Source: Saprospiraceae bacterium (GTDB lineage: Bacteria; Bacteroidota; Bacteroidia; Chitinophagales; Saprospiraceae). From it: a DNA stretch of 64,000 nucleotides. The stretch's first letter is position 1. Every line of letters begins with the position of its first letter. Below the pieces are notes generated by a model, which was not told where the DNA came from, did no database searches, and saw nothing but the letters and a program-made list of their open reading frames with translations. Location: assembly GCA_016722285.1 (NCBI GenBank), contig JADKGI010000002.1, forward strand, positions 62,001 to 126,000, written 5' to 3'. The translations under genes were made by a program, and so were the position numbers. This document shows positions 19,827 through 28,418 of the stretch, piece by piece.

Positions 19827-20509
19827 TCAGAACGATTGATTTTAAAATTCTCAGCCAGAGATTTGGAAAGTTTTACTGCATTTTCTGAAGGAGACATGAT
19901 GTTATTTTGTACCGATAAATTTATATTTTTGATCCATGTGCTCAGATCGAAGTCAATTACTATGCTTTGACTGACATTTTGAATTTTAAGAGATATATTT
20001 TGAAAAGAATCAAAAGGTTGCTTATATCCTCCCAGATGGAAAATAAAGGCATTTTTTCTGGTCTCACACTGGCTGCATGTACCTTCGATTTTGGCATTGA
20101 TATATCCACTTTGCCAGGTCCAGTACATACCCAACATAGGATCAAGGTCGCCTCCCATTGCTCCCGAAACATTAGTGATGCTGTCTATACCCAGAATAAA
20201 ATTAATTTTATTTATTTTTTGAAATTCCGGGATTGGAAAAGACATAGAGAATGATTCAGGTTTCGATGCATCAACTAAATGAAAACTATTGGGTTCGGAA
20301 TAAACCAGATCATCATCATGAAGCAAGGTAATTTTAGAAATGTAAAATTTTAATACATCAAATGAAATCTGATTTTCCGTTGATAATTGGTATATGGAAT
20401 CAAATACCATTGGTTGGTTTTCCCATTTTGGTCTAACAACGAGCTGCATGTTATTTTGACTATTTGACAAAGTAACCTGAAGACAAAAGATAACGATCAG
20501 ATATTTCAT
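19823..20509 (-). CDS. MbnP-family copper-binding periplasmic protein
   Basis: A 228-residue protein from ATG 20509, chosen because it forms an ATGA overlap with the upstream gene and gives a signal peptide (MKYLIVIFCLQVTLSNSQ). Family features are LGIDSITNVSG, GGDLDPMLGMYWTWQSGY (Trp130, Trp132), KIEGT and FHLGGYKQPF (His158). An extra CxxC pair (TCSQCE, Cys145/Cys148) follows the tryptophans. MbnP proteins bind Cu(I), and one tryptophan is converted to kynurenine by a MauG-type partner, encoded immediately downstream here. The protein should act in the periplasm. Confidence 0.85.
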   Translation of the reverse strand: MKYLIVIFCLQVTLSNSQNNMQLVVRPKWENQPMVFDSIYQLSTENQISFDVLKFYISKITLLHDDDLVYSEPNSFHLVDASKPESFSMSFPIPEFQKINKINFILGIDSITNVSGAMGGDLDPMLGMYWTWQSGYINAKIEGTCSQCETRKNAFIFHLGGYKQPFDSFQNISLKIQNVSQSIVIDFDLSTWIKNINLSVQNNIMSPSENAVKLSKSLAENFKINRSE

Positions 20510-20969
20510 TTTAGGGACCATACTGAAAGGTTTTTTGGATTAAACATAGAAGCAACATCTGACATAAAAGTTTCAAAATCTGTAATTTGATCAGGAATGC
20601 AAAGAAGTTCTAATTTTTCAAAATGATTAAAACGGATATTTTCGATGGCTTTCTGTTTAATGCCTATCCCATTTATGATCGAATCTTTCTTGACATAATT
20701 ACCATCCGATTTAAACATTTCAAAAAGATTGTTTTTAAGTATTAAAAGCTGTTTTTCTTTATTATTAATATCAGATTGGCGACTGCGTATCAGACTGTCA
20801 TATACTTTTATCCGGGCTTCATCAAGTTTTAAACGATGTATAATTACATCTCTGATCACTTCATGTCTGAATGTAGGCATGGGTTTTCTTAAGAAAACGA
20901 AGGCAACCTTTATCATATTAATTATCAGTAGGCCGAGTGAAATTATAGGCAGAAATTTTATTTTTCCAT
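20506..20969 (-). CDS. CpxP/Spy-like small periplasmic protein (possible start-region frameshift)
   Basis: About 154 residues if read from ATG 20969. The clear frame (20506-20916) has the layout of Bacteroidota CpxP/ZraP-like 'periplasmic heavy metal sensor' proteins: RHEVIRDVIIHRLKLDEA, a long helix with KEKQLLILKNNLFEMFK, then RFNHFEKLELLCIPDQ and a final MFNP. The frame extends upstream through a membrane segment (FLPIISLGLLIINM) but lacks a start. Adding one A to the A5 run at 20961-20965 joins it to ATG 20969 and gives MEKIKFLPIISLG. Its stop overlaps the MbnP start (ATGA). Such proteins chaperone misfolded envelope proteins or bind metal. Confidence 0.7.
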
Positions 20970-21162
20970 TGGTAAAGACTATTTTGTGTGTATATCGAAT
21001 ATAGCTGGTAAATAAAAAGTTAGACGATTATTCTATTTTTTTCCTTCGAAAATCAAGCAAAGCTTCTAAAATCTGGGTTTTGATGAAAAAAGAAAAATTA
21101 ATAGAAATTATTTTTTATCAGTCACTTTATGTAAAGAAGTGATTCCTCTAAATTTACCCATC

Positions 21163-21187
21163 CCTGCCATCTTCGGGGCAGGCGGGC
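21163..21187. repeat. GC-rich REP-like hairpin element
   Basis: CCTGCC (21163-21168) pairs with GGCAGG (21177-21182), and the element ends GCAGGCGGGC. The same end blocks occur in the element at 4536-4563 in the opposite orientation. Confidence 0.5.
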
Positions 21188-21188
21188 T

Positions 21189-21216
21189 AAGTCCTTCCCT
21201 TAAAATGGAAGGACTT
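21189..21216. repeat. Perfect 10-bp inverted repeat
   Basis: AAGTCCTTCC at 21189-21198 and its complement GGAAGGACTT at 21207-21216, with an 8-nt loop. Only three Ts extend the right arm before the sequence becomes mixed, so a terminator is uncertain. Confidence 0.6.
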
Positions 21217-21318
21217 TTGAAGTCACCGTAAAAAGTAAGGGCAGCAAATTTATAAGCCTGTTTATTCAATGGTTTTTATATAGTACTTAAAATTATATTG
21301 TTAATCCCTAGGCAAGTC

Positions 21319-21353
21319 ACCTGCTTGCCGAACAAATTCTTTGGCAAGCAGGT
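21319..21353. repeat. Perfect 11-bp inverted repeat
   Basis: ACCTGCTTGCC at 21319-21329 and GGCAAGCAGGT at 21343-21353, separated by 13 nt. No U-tract follows on either strand, so it is not a standard intrinsic terminator. The CCTGC/GCAGG theme recalls the two REP-like elements. Confidence 0.6.
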
Positions 21354-21479
21354 TGAAACCCAGTTTTTCATCAAATTTAATCCCCATAGCTTTGGCTATG
21401 AAAATGAAATTTGATATCAATCTGAATTCCAAGCACTTACATATCATTTTAACATACGTTTTTAAATGACTTCAATATT

Positions 21480-21701
21480 TTACTCTTCTTTAATACTTAA
21501 TGCTCCTGATGGACACTTGGCTACTGTATCAATTATATCTGAGGAAGTAGCATTGTCCATTTTTATCCATGGTTTTTCTCTGGGTTTGAAAACTGAAGCT
21601 AAATGTCGTGCACAAACTCCTGAATGAATGCACTTTCCGGATTGCCAGACTACAGTGATCTCACCATTGCTATATTCCTTTATAATATTATTTTTATCCA
21701 T
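21480..21701 (-). CDS. Small (4Fe-4S) mono-cluster ferredoxin-like protein
   Basis: A 73-residue protein of the divergent 4Fe-4S mono-cluster family often found as a stand-alone domain. Cysteines lie in GKCIHSGVCARHL (positions 24 and 30) and KCPSGALSI (position 63), with the family-typical WIKMDNA segment between them. It is cytoplasmic and probably an electron carrier; the partner is unknown. An OsmC-family gene lies 78 nt upstream on the same strand. Confidence 0.85.
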   Translation of the reverse strand: MDKNNIIKEYSNGEITVVWQSGKCIHSGVCARHLASVFKPREKPWIKMDNATSSDIIDTVAKCPSGALSIKEE

Positions 21702-21779
21702 ATTTTGAAATTTATCCTACGATTGTACTTAGTCCAAAAATTATATGTTATATCATTGACTTAACTGAAAATTAGAGTT

Positions 21780-22193
21780 TTAGTTTATAAAAGATGACTC
21801 TAGAGAAATTTTATTTTCAAGCAGTTTTGAAACAGGACACTTGGCTGCGATCGCAAGCAATCTACTTTTTTGTAATTCATCTACATCATTTCCCAGGTGA
21901 ATTTTTCTGGTAATGGTAGTAGATAAATTTTCCATTTTTTCCTGGTACATATTTACTTCAATAGAAATATTAGGGATGTCCCATTCTTTTCTGTCTATAT
22001 ACATTCGCAAAGTAGAAAGGGTACATGAAGCCAGAGATGCCAGTAATAGGGTATAGGGATCGGGCCCGAGATCCTTTCCGCCTAGTTCCAGAGGTTCATC
22101 TGATATTAGCTGACCATTACGCCATTCGAGAATCACTTTATATTTTTCTATGCCAATTTTTCCTTTTACCGGTTTTTCTAATAAAAAATCCAT
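21780..22193 (-). CDS. OsmC-family peroxide/thiol reductase
   Basis: A 137-residue OsmC/Ohr-like protein expected to reduce organic hydroperoxides through two cysteines. The first is in LLASLASCTLSTLRM and the second in AIAAKCPVSKLLEN, both with canonical surroundings. GGKDLGPDPYTLLLASLASC is the usual substrate-pocket helix. It is cytoplasmic and starts at ATG 22193. Together with the ferredoxin-like gene and the peroxiredoxin at 23796 it adds to a local redox theme, though no shared operon is shown. Confidence 0.9.
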   Translation of the reverse strand: MDFLLEKPVKGKIGIEKYKVILEWRNGQLISDEPLELGGKDLGPDPYTLLLASLASCTLSTLRMYIDRKEWDIPNISIEVNMYQEKMENLSTTITRKIHLGNDVDELQKSRLLAIAAKCPVSKLLENKISLESSFIN

Positions 22194-22298
22194 ATTAATA
22201 TTTGTTTGAAAATAATAGTTATTAAAAGCTTTATTATTGCATTATTTTAGATTATTATAAACAAGCTTTTGAAATTGATGATAATTATTTAACAGCAT

Positions 22299-23462
22299 TT
22301 ATTTAAAATTCAAAGGGATAAACTTACTTGACATAATATTCTGATCATCAATCTCATAAACGGTAAATCCTGACCTAACTTCAAAGCCATAATAGTCAAA
22401 CCTATCAGGTCTTGTAATCGCTGATGTCTGTGCAAAAATGGTGTTTGTACCTTGTATGGTGCATTCCTGTGCGGCGTGATAATGACCGGATAGAGATAAA
22501 ATATACGGTCGTGACCCTATTTGTTTTTTAACTTCATCAAAATTGTAAACTATGTGCCGATGCCTAAGATGGCCATCTTGCATCAACAACTGAGGTCCAT
22601 AAAAATTATCATTATCATAATCAGAAAATGAAAACCCCGGAGATACAAAGGGTATATGACTAAAAGATACCACAGGCATATCATTTGGTATATATTTTAA
22701 ATCATTACTAATCCATGATAGCTGTGTTGAATCTACTCCTCCGAAATAATACAGATTTTGGTAATCGAGACCATCAATAGAGATAAAATGTATTCCACCG
22801 TAATTGAAAGAATAATAGTCTGGCCCTAAATAATGTCTGTACATTTTTTTACCATACAAGGGATGTTCAGAGCTTACCAGGGATTTGTCTCTCTCAATGC
22901 CAAAAAGTTCATGGTTTCCAACCCCGCTGTAAACTGGTATTTTAAATTTTTCAATTTCACTTAGGTACATTTTGAAGTAATTGCCAGCTACGGTTTCATT
23001 TACACGCAATGCATCCCTGATCAGATCACCGGAAATGATTATAAAATCTACACCTAAGGAATCAGCCATTTGCCTGAATCTTTCCATCCGGGGCAAATTA
23101 AGCGAATCTATGTGTGTATCTGATGCATGAATAAATTTAAAGTGACTTTTGAGTTTTTGTTTTTGAATAGGAAATAAGACTTCTGAAGAGGTTGGGTAAT
23201 AAAATATTCCCTTATATCCATCTGGCATGGTGATATTTATGTAAGGATACTTACCTTCCGAAGGTAACTCAAATTGACCGTTTGTGTCCGTAATGGTAGT
23301 AGATACCTGGTCTGCAACCACAACATTTGCCACTCCAGGTTCGTACATGTCTTTTTTATTGTTGCCATTTATATCTTCAAAAACCAAACCTTTTATACTG
23401 ATTTCCTGTGCATTTAGTTTTATTGTTATCAATATTAATATAAAAATGTAGGGGTATTTCAT
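22299..23462 (-). CDS. Secreted calcineurin-like metallophosphoesterase
   Basis: A 387-residue secreted phosphoesterase with signal peptide at 1-18. An N-terminal beta-sandwich (SIKGLVFEDINGNNKKD, VTDTNGQFELP-like, residues about 20-100) resembles SdrD B-like repeats. The metal-binding motifs of the calcineurin fold follow: HASDTHID (Asp115, His117), SGDLIRD (Asp146), GVGNHELFG (Asn183, His184), FSHIPFVSPG and LSGHYHAAQE. The substrate is unknown. No T9SS sorting domain is present. Confidence 0.88.
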   Translation of the reverse strand: MKYPYIFILILITIKLNAQEISIKGLVFEDINGNNKKDMYEPGVANVVVADQVSTTITDTNGQFELPSEGKYPYINITMPDGYKGIFYYPTSSEVLFPIQKQKLKSHFKFIHASDTHIDSLNLPRMERFRQMADSLGVDFIIISGDLIRDALRVNETVAGNYFKMYLSEIEKFKIPVYSGVGNHELFGIERDKSLVSSEHPLYGKKMYRHYLGPDYYSFNYGGIHFISIDGLDYQNLYYFGGVDSTQLSWISNDLKYIPNDMPVVSFSHIPFVSPGFSFSDYDNDNFYGPQLLMQDGHLRHRHIVYNFDEVKKQIGSRPYILSLSGHYHAAQECTIQGTNTIFAQTSAITRPDRFDYYGFEVRSGFTVYEIDDQNIMSSKFIPLNFK

Positions 23463-23795
23463 TATTTGAGTGATTAATTATGAAAAAAGTAAGATCTAAG
23501 AAATCTTGCCAAAGATAATAATTTTATAGTAGATATGATTCAATTAATGGTCTCATAGGCCTGGTTTCGATGCAGGATATCTGATGATAAAAGAATTGAT
23601 GATCAGATTTTTGACTTTCTACTTTAGACTAAATAATATGTAGTGACTTAACCTTGAAAACTGAACAGTAATCAATTTGAATTTAATTCATTCTTGGAAG
23701 TAGAAATAATTAATTTTTGATTTCGATATCTGAAATATCATTATCCGTTAAATCTTTTGGGGATCTTCCGGTGAATTATTGGGAACAATTGCTGC
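23463..23795. other. Intergenic region, no feature seen
   Basis: About 330 nt of AT-rich DNA between two minus-strand genes. I find no hairpin, small ORF or repeat that I can support. Confidence 0.4.
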
Positions 23796-24416
23796 CTACT
23801 TTATTGCTTTCAAAACCGCCATCAGGAGATCATCACTCATCCTGGTTTTATAATCCGGATTGATATACTCAAAGAGTATTTTGCCTGAAGTATTTAAAAT
23901 GAATACTGATGGAACGGGTAAAATTTCAGTTAGGGTACCTTTGGTTTTATTGGAGATATATTGGGCGCTTTTTTGGGACATTTTAAAAGCAATCCCTATT
24001 TGCTTCATCAAAGTCGCATTCTGATCGGAGTAAACAGAGTAGTTGAGCTTATCATTACTTTTGGTAGGCTCAATATTTTGATAATCTTCAGGGGAAACAG
24101 CCACAATCTGATATCCTAATTTTAATATTTCATCTTGCGATCGGGCAAGGGAGGACAATTGTACATTGCAAAATGGACACCATCCACCCCTGTAAAAAAC
24201 CAAAACGGTCGGTTTAGCTTTCAAAATGGCAGCCAATGAGATGGCTTGATTCTCGGCATCCCATAAAGTTACATCGGGGATAGACTCCCCTATAAGTAGG
24301 GGTGAAATATCTTCTGGTTTTTCTGGTATCTGAGCTTTTGCTAATGATGCTGTCAACCCCAAAAATGTAATCAATAAAGAAGTCTTTACAATTTGGCTAA
24401 TTTTACTAATGAGCAT
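23796..24416 (-). CDS. Exported AhpC/TSA-type peroxiredoxin-like protein
   Basis: A 206-residue thioredoxin-fold protein with a signal peptide (residues 1-28, ending SLAKA). The active-site segment YRGGWCPFCNVQLSSL contains Cys80 and Cys83. Family features ALVVSPEDY-like (QIVAVSPEDYQ) and VPSVFILNTSGKILFEY follow. It would reduce peroxides or act in thiol exchange in the periplasm. The CxxC arrangement is typical of the peroxiredoxin-like group often annotated as AhpC/TSA. The ECF sigma factor gene lies upstream but 266 nt away. Confidence 0.85.
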   Translation of the reverse strand: MLISKISQIVKTSLLITFLGLTASLAKAQIPEKPEDISPLLIGESIPDVTLWDAENQAISLAAILKAKPTVLVFYRGGWCPFCNVQLSSLARSQDEILKLGYQIVAVSPEDYQNIEPTKSNDKLNYSVYSDQNATLMKQIGIAFKMSQKSAQYISNKTKGTLTEILPVPSVFILNTSGKILFEYINPDYKTRMSDDLLMAVLKAIK

Positions 24417-24681
24417 GGGTATTTATCGATTTTATTAATGAATGGATGAATTCGAAAAAAATGTGTATCGGATTAACACTAAATTTTCGTTTCGGTTTTG
24501 GATTTCATGATACTTAACAAATATAACAACTCAGTGTAAACGATAGTAGGGTAATATTATTACTAAAAAAAGGGAAGTCCGAGTTTGGAAAATAGTATTA
24601 TTTGAGAAGAATGGTATTATATCTTTGGGAAAACGAAGTAACACGAATTTTTTTTTGAAAAAAAACTTTTCACTATTTAAA

Positions 24682-25245
24682 TTAAGTAAATTTCAGCCCA
24701 ACCAGTTGATATGTATGTGAGGAGCCTAATTCTTTATCAAACAGAATTGTTTTCAAGCTGGATTTTGCTCTTTGTATGAGTGATTCAACTGCTTTTGGAC
24801 TTAGGCCCATGATTATTGAGATTTCACTTTGTGGAAGGGCATCTATTTTATGTAGGATTAGTGCCGTCCTTTGGTTGGGTGATAACTGATTGATGGCAGC
24901 AAATATCCTTTTTAGGGTTTCTTTTTGTTCAAGTAGGATGCCCGGATGATTGAAATCAGATAATTGATGATGATTGTTAGCCATATCAGATATAAAGATA
25001 GAAGTTAAAAACCCAAATCTTTTTTTACAATTTTTTGCTTTGATGTGATCCAGAGATTTATTGATTGTTATCCTATATATCCAAGTCTTTATATTGGCAT
25101 CCTGCCTGTATTCTCCTATATTTTGATGCACAGAAACAAATACGTCCTGAGTTATCTCTTCTGCATCTTCTATATTTTGAACATACTGGAGGGCCACATT
25201 AAACACAAGGTTTCCATATTCTGCGTATATTTTATCAATAATCAC
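24682..25245 (-). CDS. ECF-type RNA polymerase sigma factor
   Basis: A 187-residue sigma-70 family protein with region 2 (YGNLVFNVALQYVQNIEDAEEITQDVFVSV, residues about 10-38) and region 4 (LSPNQRTALILHKIDALPQSEISIIMGLSPKAVESLIQRAK, residues about 115-165). No anti-sigma gene follows; the neighbouring stretch up to 24416 is non-coding. The target regulon cannot be told from the sequence. Confidence 0.92.
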   Translation of the reverse strand: MIIDKIYAEYGNLVFNVALQYVQNIEDAEEITQDVFVSVHQNIGEYRQDANIKTWIYRITINKSLDHIKAKNCKKRFGFLTSIFISDMANNHHQLSDFNHPGILLEQKETLKRIFAAINQLSPNQRTALILHKIDALPQSEISIIMGLSPKAVESLIQRAKSSLKTILFDKELGSSHTYQLVGLKFT

Positions 25246-25469
25246 ATGCCAGATTTTAAGGTATAAGTATTGTAAAGGATATGATCTATTATTTGTACTC
25301 TAAATAATTCAGCTAATTATTTTTTTCTCAAAATTGTAATCCAGCTGATTCTTTACTTTACAGTGGGAGAAATTATTTAATATAAAATTTATTTTTTGAC
25401 CAATATTGATTTATCGGGTAGTATTATCATAATATAATGAAAAATTCGTTTTAATAACTAAAAATACAT

Positions 25470-25477
25470 TATATTTG
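25470..25477 (+). promoter_or_regulatory. -7 promoter box of the BlaI-like gene
   Basis: TATATTTG exactly matches the Bacteroidota -7 consensus TAnnTTTG and lies 16 nt before the start codon. No clean TTTG is present at -33, only a T-rich stretch. Confidence 0.5.
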
Positions 25478-25493
25478 TTTTAAAATTGGGAGC

Positions 25494-25844
25494 ATGACTC
25501 TTAGTCCCCTTGAAGAAGAAATAATGACTGTTTTCTGGAAACTTGATAAGGCTTTTCCAAAAGAAGTAATTGCCCATCTCGAAGAACCGGTATCGCCCTA
25601 CAATACAGTTTTATCTACCATACGAAAGCTCGAAAAAGAAGGCTGGCTTGATTATCATGTTTTTGGCAAAACACATCAATACTTTCCAGTCATAAAGAAA
25701 GAGGACTTTACTAAATCTGTATTTAGCAAATTATACCATCAGTTTATGGGTGGAAATAAAACTGATCTTCTACGGTATTTTATGGAAGCAGAAGATATTG
25801 ACATTAAAGAATTGGAACAATTGGTAAAATCTCTAAGAAATTAA
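25494..25844 (+). CDS. BlaI/MecI/CopY-family transcriptional repressor
   Basis: A 116-residue winged-helix repressor. Matching family features are LSPLEEEIMTVFWKLDKAFPKEVIAHL, then PYNTVLSTIRKLEKEGWLDYHVFGKTHQYFPVI, and a helical C-terminal dimerisation part. Family members repress beta-lactamase or copper genes and are usually next to a BlaR1/M56 metalloprotease sensor. Neither a sensor nor a target gene is adjacent here: the next gene converges on it 18 nt away. The regulator may act elsewhere. Confidence 0.88.
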   Translation: MTLSPLEEEIMTVFWKLDKAFPKEVIAHLEEPVSPYNTVLSTIRKLEKEGWLDYHVFGKTHQYFPVIKKEDFTKSVFSKLYHQFMGGNKTDLLRYFMEAEDIDIKELEQLVKSLRN

Positions 25845-25862
25845 TCGACTTTTGTATGGCGA

Positions 25863-28378
25863 CTACTTAGTTAGTTCCGCTGTCATTTTTTTGATTCGGT
25901 CATCCAGTTTTTCCGAGGATAATTTTTCGCGGCTGAGTCTATCTACTATAATAGGAAATGAAAATGGAGTCGCTTTTTGTGGCTTACTAATAATAATATG
26001 GCTGGATATGATTTTTTGCAGGCATTGTCTCAATCGTTGCTCTTCCAGCTGAAAAGTCATGACTTCGTCATATGTCTGTCGAAAAAGTAAGTTATCAGGC
26101 TCGTATTCCCGAAATACTTCGAAAATCAATTGACTGCTTGCCTGCAGATGCCTGTCCTTTTTTTGTTTGCCTGGGAAACCTGTAAAAATCATACCTGAAA
26201 TTCTGGCAATATCTCTAAACTTTCTCCTTGCCATTTCGACATTATTGATACTGGATTGGATATCAGAAGCGAGATCAATAGTTGAAAACAGTGCTGGATT
26301 GATGAGGTTATCTACATCTATTTCCTGATCTGAAAGCAGCTCAAAGCCCAAATCATTCATGGCTATTGAAAAGGTAATAGGCAGCATCATAGAAAGCCTT
26401 TTAGCAATGAGTGCGGCCATTCCCTCATGGACATTTCTGCCTTCAAAAGGATACATAAGCAAGTGATGACCTTCTTTGCTTTCAAAATACTCTATCAGGA
26501 ATTCATTCCGCCGAGGGATCAGTGATCTTTTTGACTGCATCTCAAAGAGGGGTATCAGGACAGTTATTTCACGATCAGTAATATTTTTTTCCGTATATGA
26601 GTATATTTTTTCCCGGAGCACTTGTGACATTTGAGAGCTTAAGGGCAGCCGTCCGCCCATATACGAGGGTATTTTCCCGTTTTTTGCCTGGCTTGGTCTG
26701 ACTTGAGCTGTCATATCCTTAAATCTCACGAGTTCCAGAGCCCGGCCGGCAAACCAAAAAACATCTCCGGGTTTGAGTTGAGAGACAAAATATTCTTCTA
26801 TCACTCCGAGATGAGTTCCCTTCAGTAGTTTGATAGATATCATTACTTCTGAGATAATAGTACCTATGGAGAGTTTATGTCTGAGTATTTTTCTTTTATC
26901 ACTGACGTAATATTTGCCATCGGGTGCTATTTCAATCTTTTTATATTCGTCATATGCCTGTAATGAGTCACTGCCTGATACCAGGAACTGCAAAATCTGA
27001 AGCCATTCTTCCTGATTGATGGATTCATAACTGAAAGTATTTCTTATTTCTTCAAAAATCTGATCAGCATAGAATCCTTCTGACACAGCAAGCGTCATTA
27101 AATACTGAATGAGGACATCAAATGATCTGATATATGGAATGCGATCTTCAAGGCTGTGATTTTCTATGGCCATGCGAAGACCGGCTGCTTCCACCAACTC
27201 CAAAGCATGTGTAGGTACAAACCAAATATGGCTTTCGGCTCCGGGCTGGTGCCCGCTTCTACCGGCTCGTTGTACAAATCTGGAGACTCCTTTTGGGCTA
27301 CCAATTTGTATTATTGTCTCAACAGGTCTGAAATCCACACCCAAATCGAGACTCGAAGTACATACTACGGCTTTGATTCTACCTTCATAAAGCGCTTCTT
27401 CTACCCATTCTCTTATCTCTTTGCTAATGGAACCATGATGCATAGCTATCTGACCAGCCAGATCAGGATCCAAGTCCAACAATTTGTGATACCATATTTC
27501 ACATTGTGCCCTTGTGTTTGTAAAAATCAAGCTGGTTTTACTTTTATGCAATATGCTCAGTACCTTATCCGCAAGCCGAAGTCCCAGATGTCCTGCCCAT
27601 GGATATGTTTCTATCTCATCAGGGAATACAGAATGAAGAGAAATTTTTTTCTCAATATCGGCTTTTATAATGCTTCGTTGTTCCTTCGGGATGGAATATA
27701 GTAACACATCAATGGCTTCTTCCATATTCCCAATGGTCGCAGATATTCCCCAAACTTTGAGACTACATTTTATTTTTTAAGGCGAGAAATTGCCAGTTCA
27801 ACCTGCACTCCTCGTTTTGAGCCTATGAGTTCGTGCCACTCATCCACTACAATACATCTTAACGAACTGAAAAACATTGAGTATCCTTCAGTTGCAAGTA
27901 AAACATGCATACTTTCAGGCGTCGTAATCAATATCTGTGGAGGCTTACGCAATTGTTCTTTTTTTTCTTTTCCGGAAGAGTCACCGGTACGAAGTTCTGA
28001 CTTCCAGTCCATGCCCAAGCCCTCAATAGCACGAAGTGATGCCAGATGGATTTCTTTGGCTAAAGCGCGTATTGGTGTAATCCAGATAACTCGGAGACCA
28101 GCAGGTGTAAATCCTTTACCTTCTTGTTCTTCAATCATTGCTTCTGTTAGTTCCGCTAGCAGGACTGAATAGGTTTTCCCACTTCCCGTTGGCGCATTGA
28201 TCATACCCGATTTATTCGATTGGTAGGCTTTCCATGTATCTTTTTGAAAATCCAGAGGTGTCCAACCCAATGAATTAAACCATGTTTCAGCTTTTAGATA
28301 TCCGGGATTTTGCAATGACAGTTTTGTTTGCAAATAGTAAAAATTATAATTACAAATTGTTGCAACAATAGATGTCAA
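25863..28378 (-). CDS. Ligase-associated Lhr-like DEXH helicase, split by one frameshift
   Basis: An Lhr-type DNA helicase of about 838 residues, the family usually linked with an ATP-dependent ligase and an exonuclease in DNA repair. The N-terminal part has Q-motif-like GWTPLDFQKDTW, Walker A NAPTGSGKT, ILITTPESMHVLL and DEXH-box VVDEWHEL. The C-terminal part has VWGISATIGN, CTSSLDLGVDFRPVE and QRAGRSGHQPG. The frame breaks in the A6 run at 27774-27779 (minus strand); adding one A joins the two parts exactly as RLKKIKCSLKVWG. Fragments are 27770-28378 and 25863-27725. The usual ligase and exonuclease partners are not in the window. The true start may lie somewhat inside 28378. Confidence 0.88.
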
Positions 28379-28418
28379 AATTATTAAGCAATGAAATACT
28401 CAATCAAACATTGGCCAG

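Larger units (their letters stand above)
21010..21479. other. Intergenic region with three hairpin-forming sequences
   Basis: No gene is supportable in these 470 nt. It holds a REP-like GC-rich element (21163-21187), a perfect 10-bp inverted repeat (21189-21216) and a perfect 11-bp inverted repeat (21319-21353). A looser palindrome pairs ATCAAATTT with AAATTTGAT at about 21368-21416. Confidence 0.6.

Noticed and set aside
21319..21353. Intrinsic terminator
   Set aside because: The stem is perfect but neither side is followed by a U-tract, and it lies well away from gene ends.
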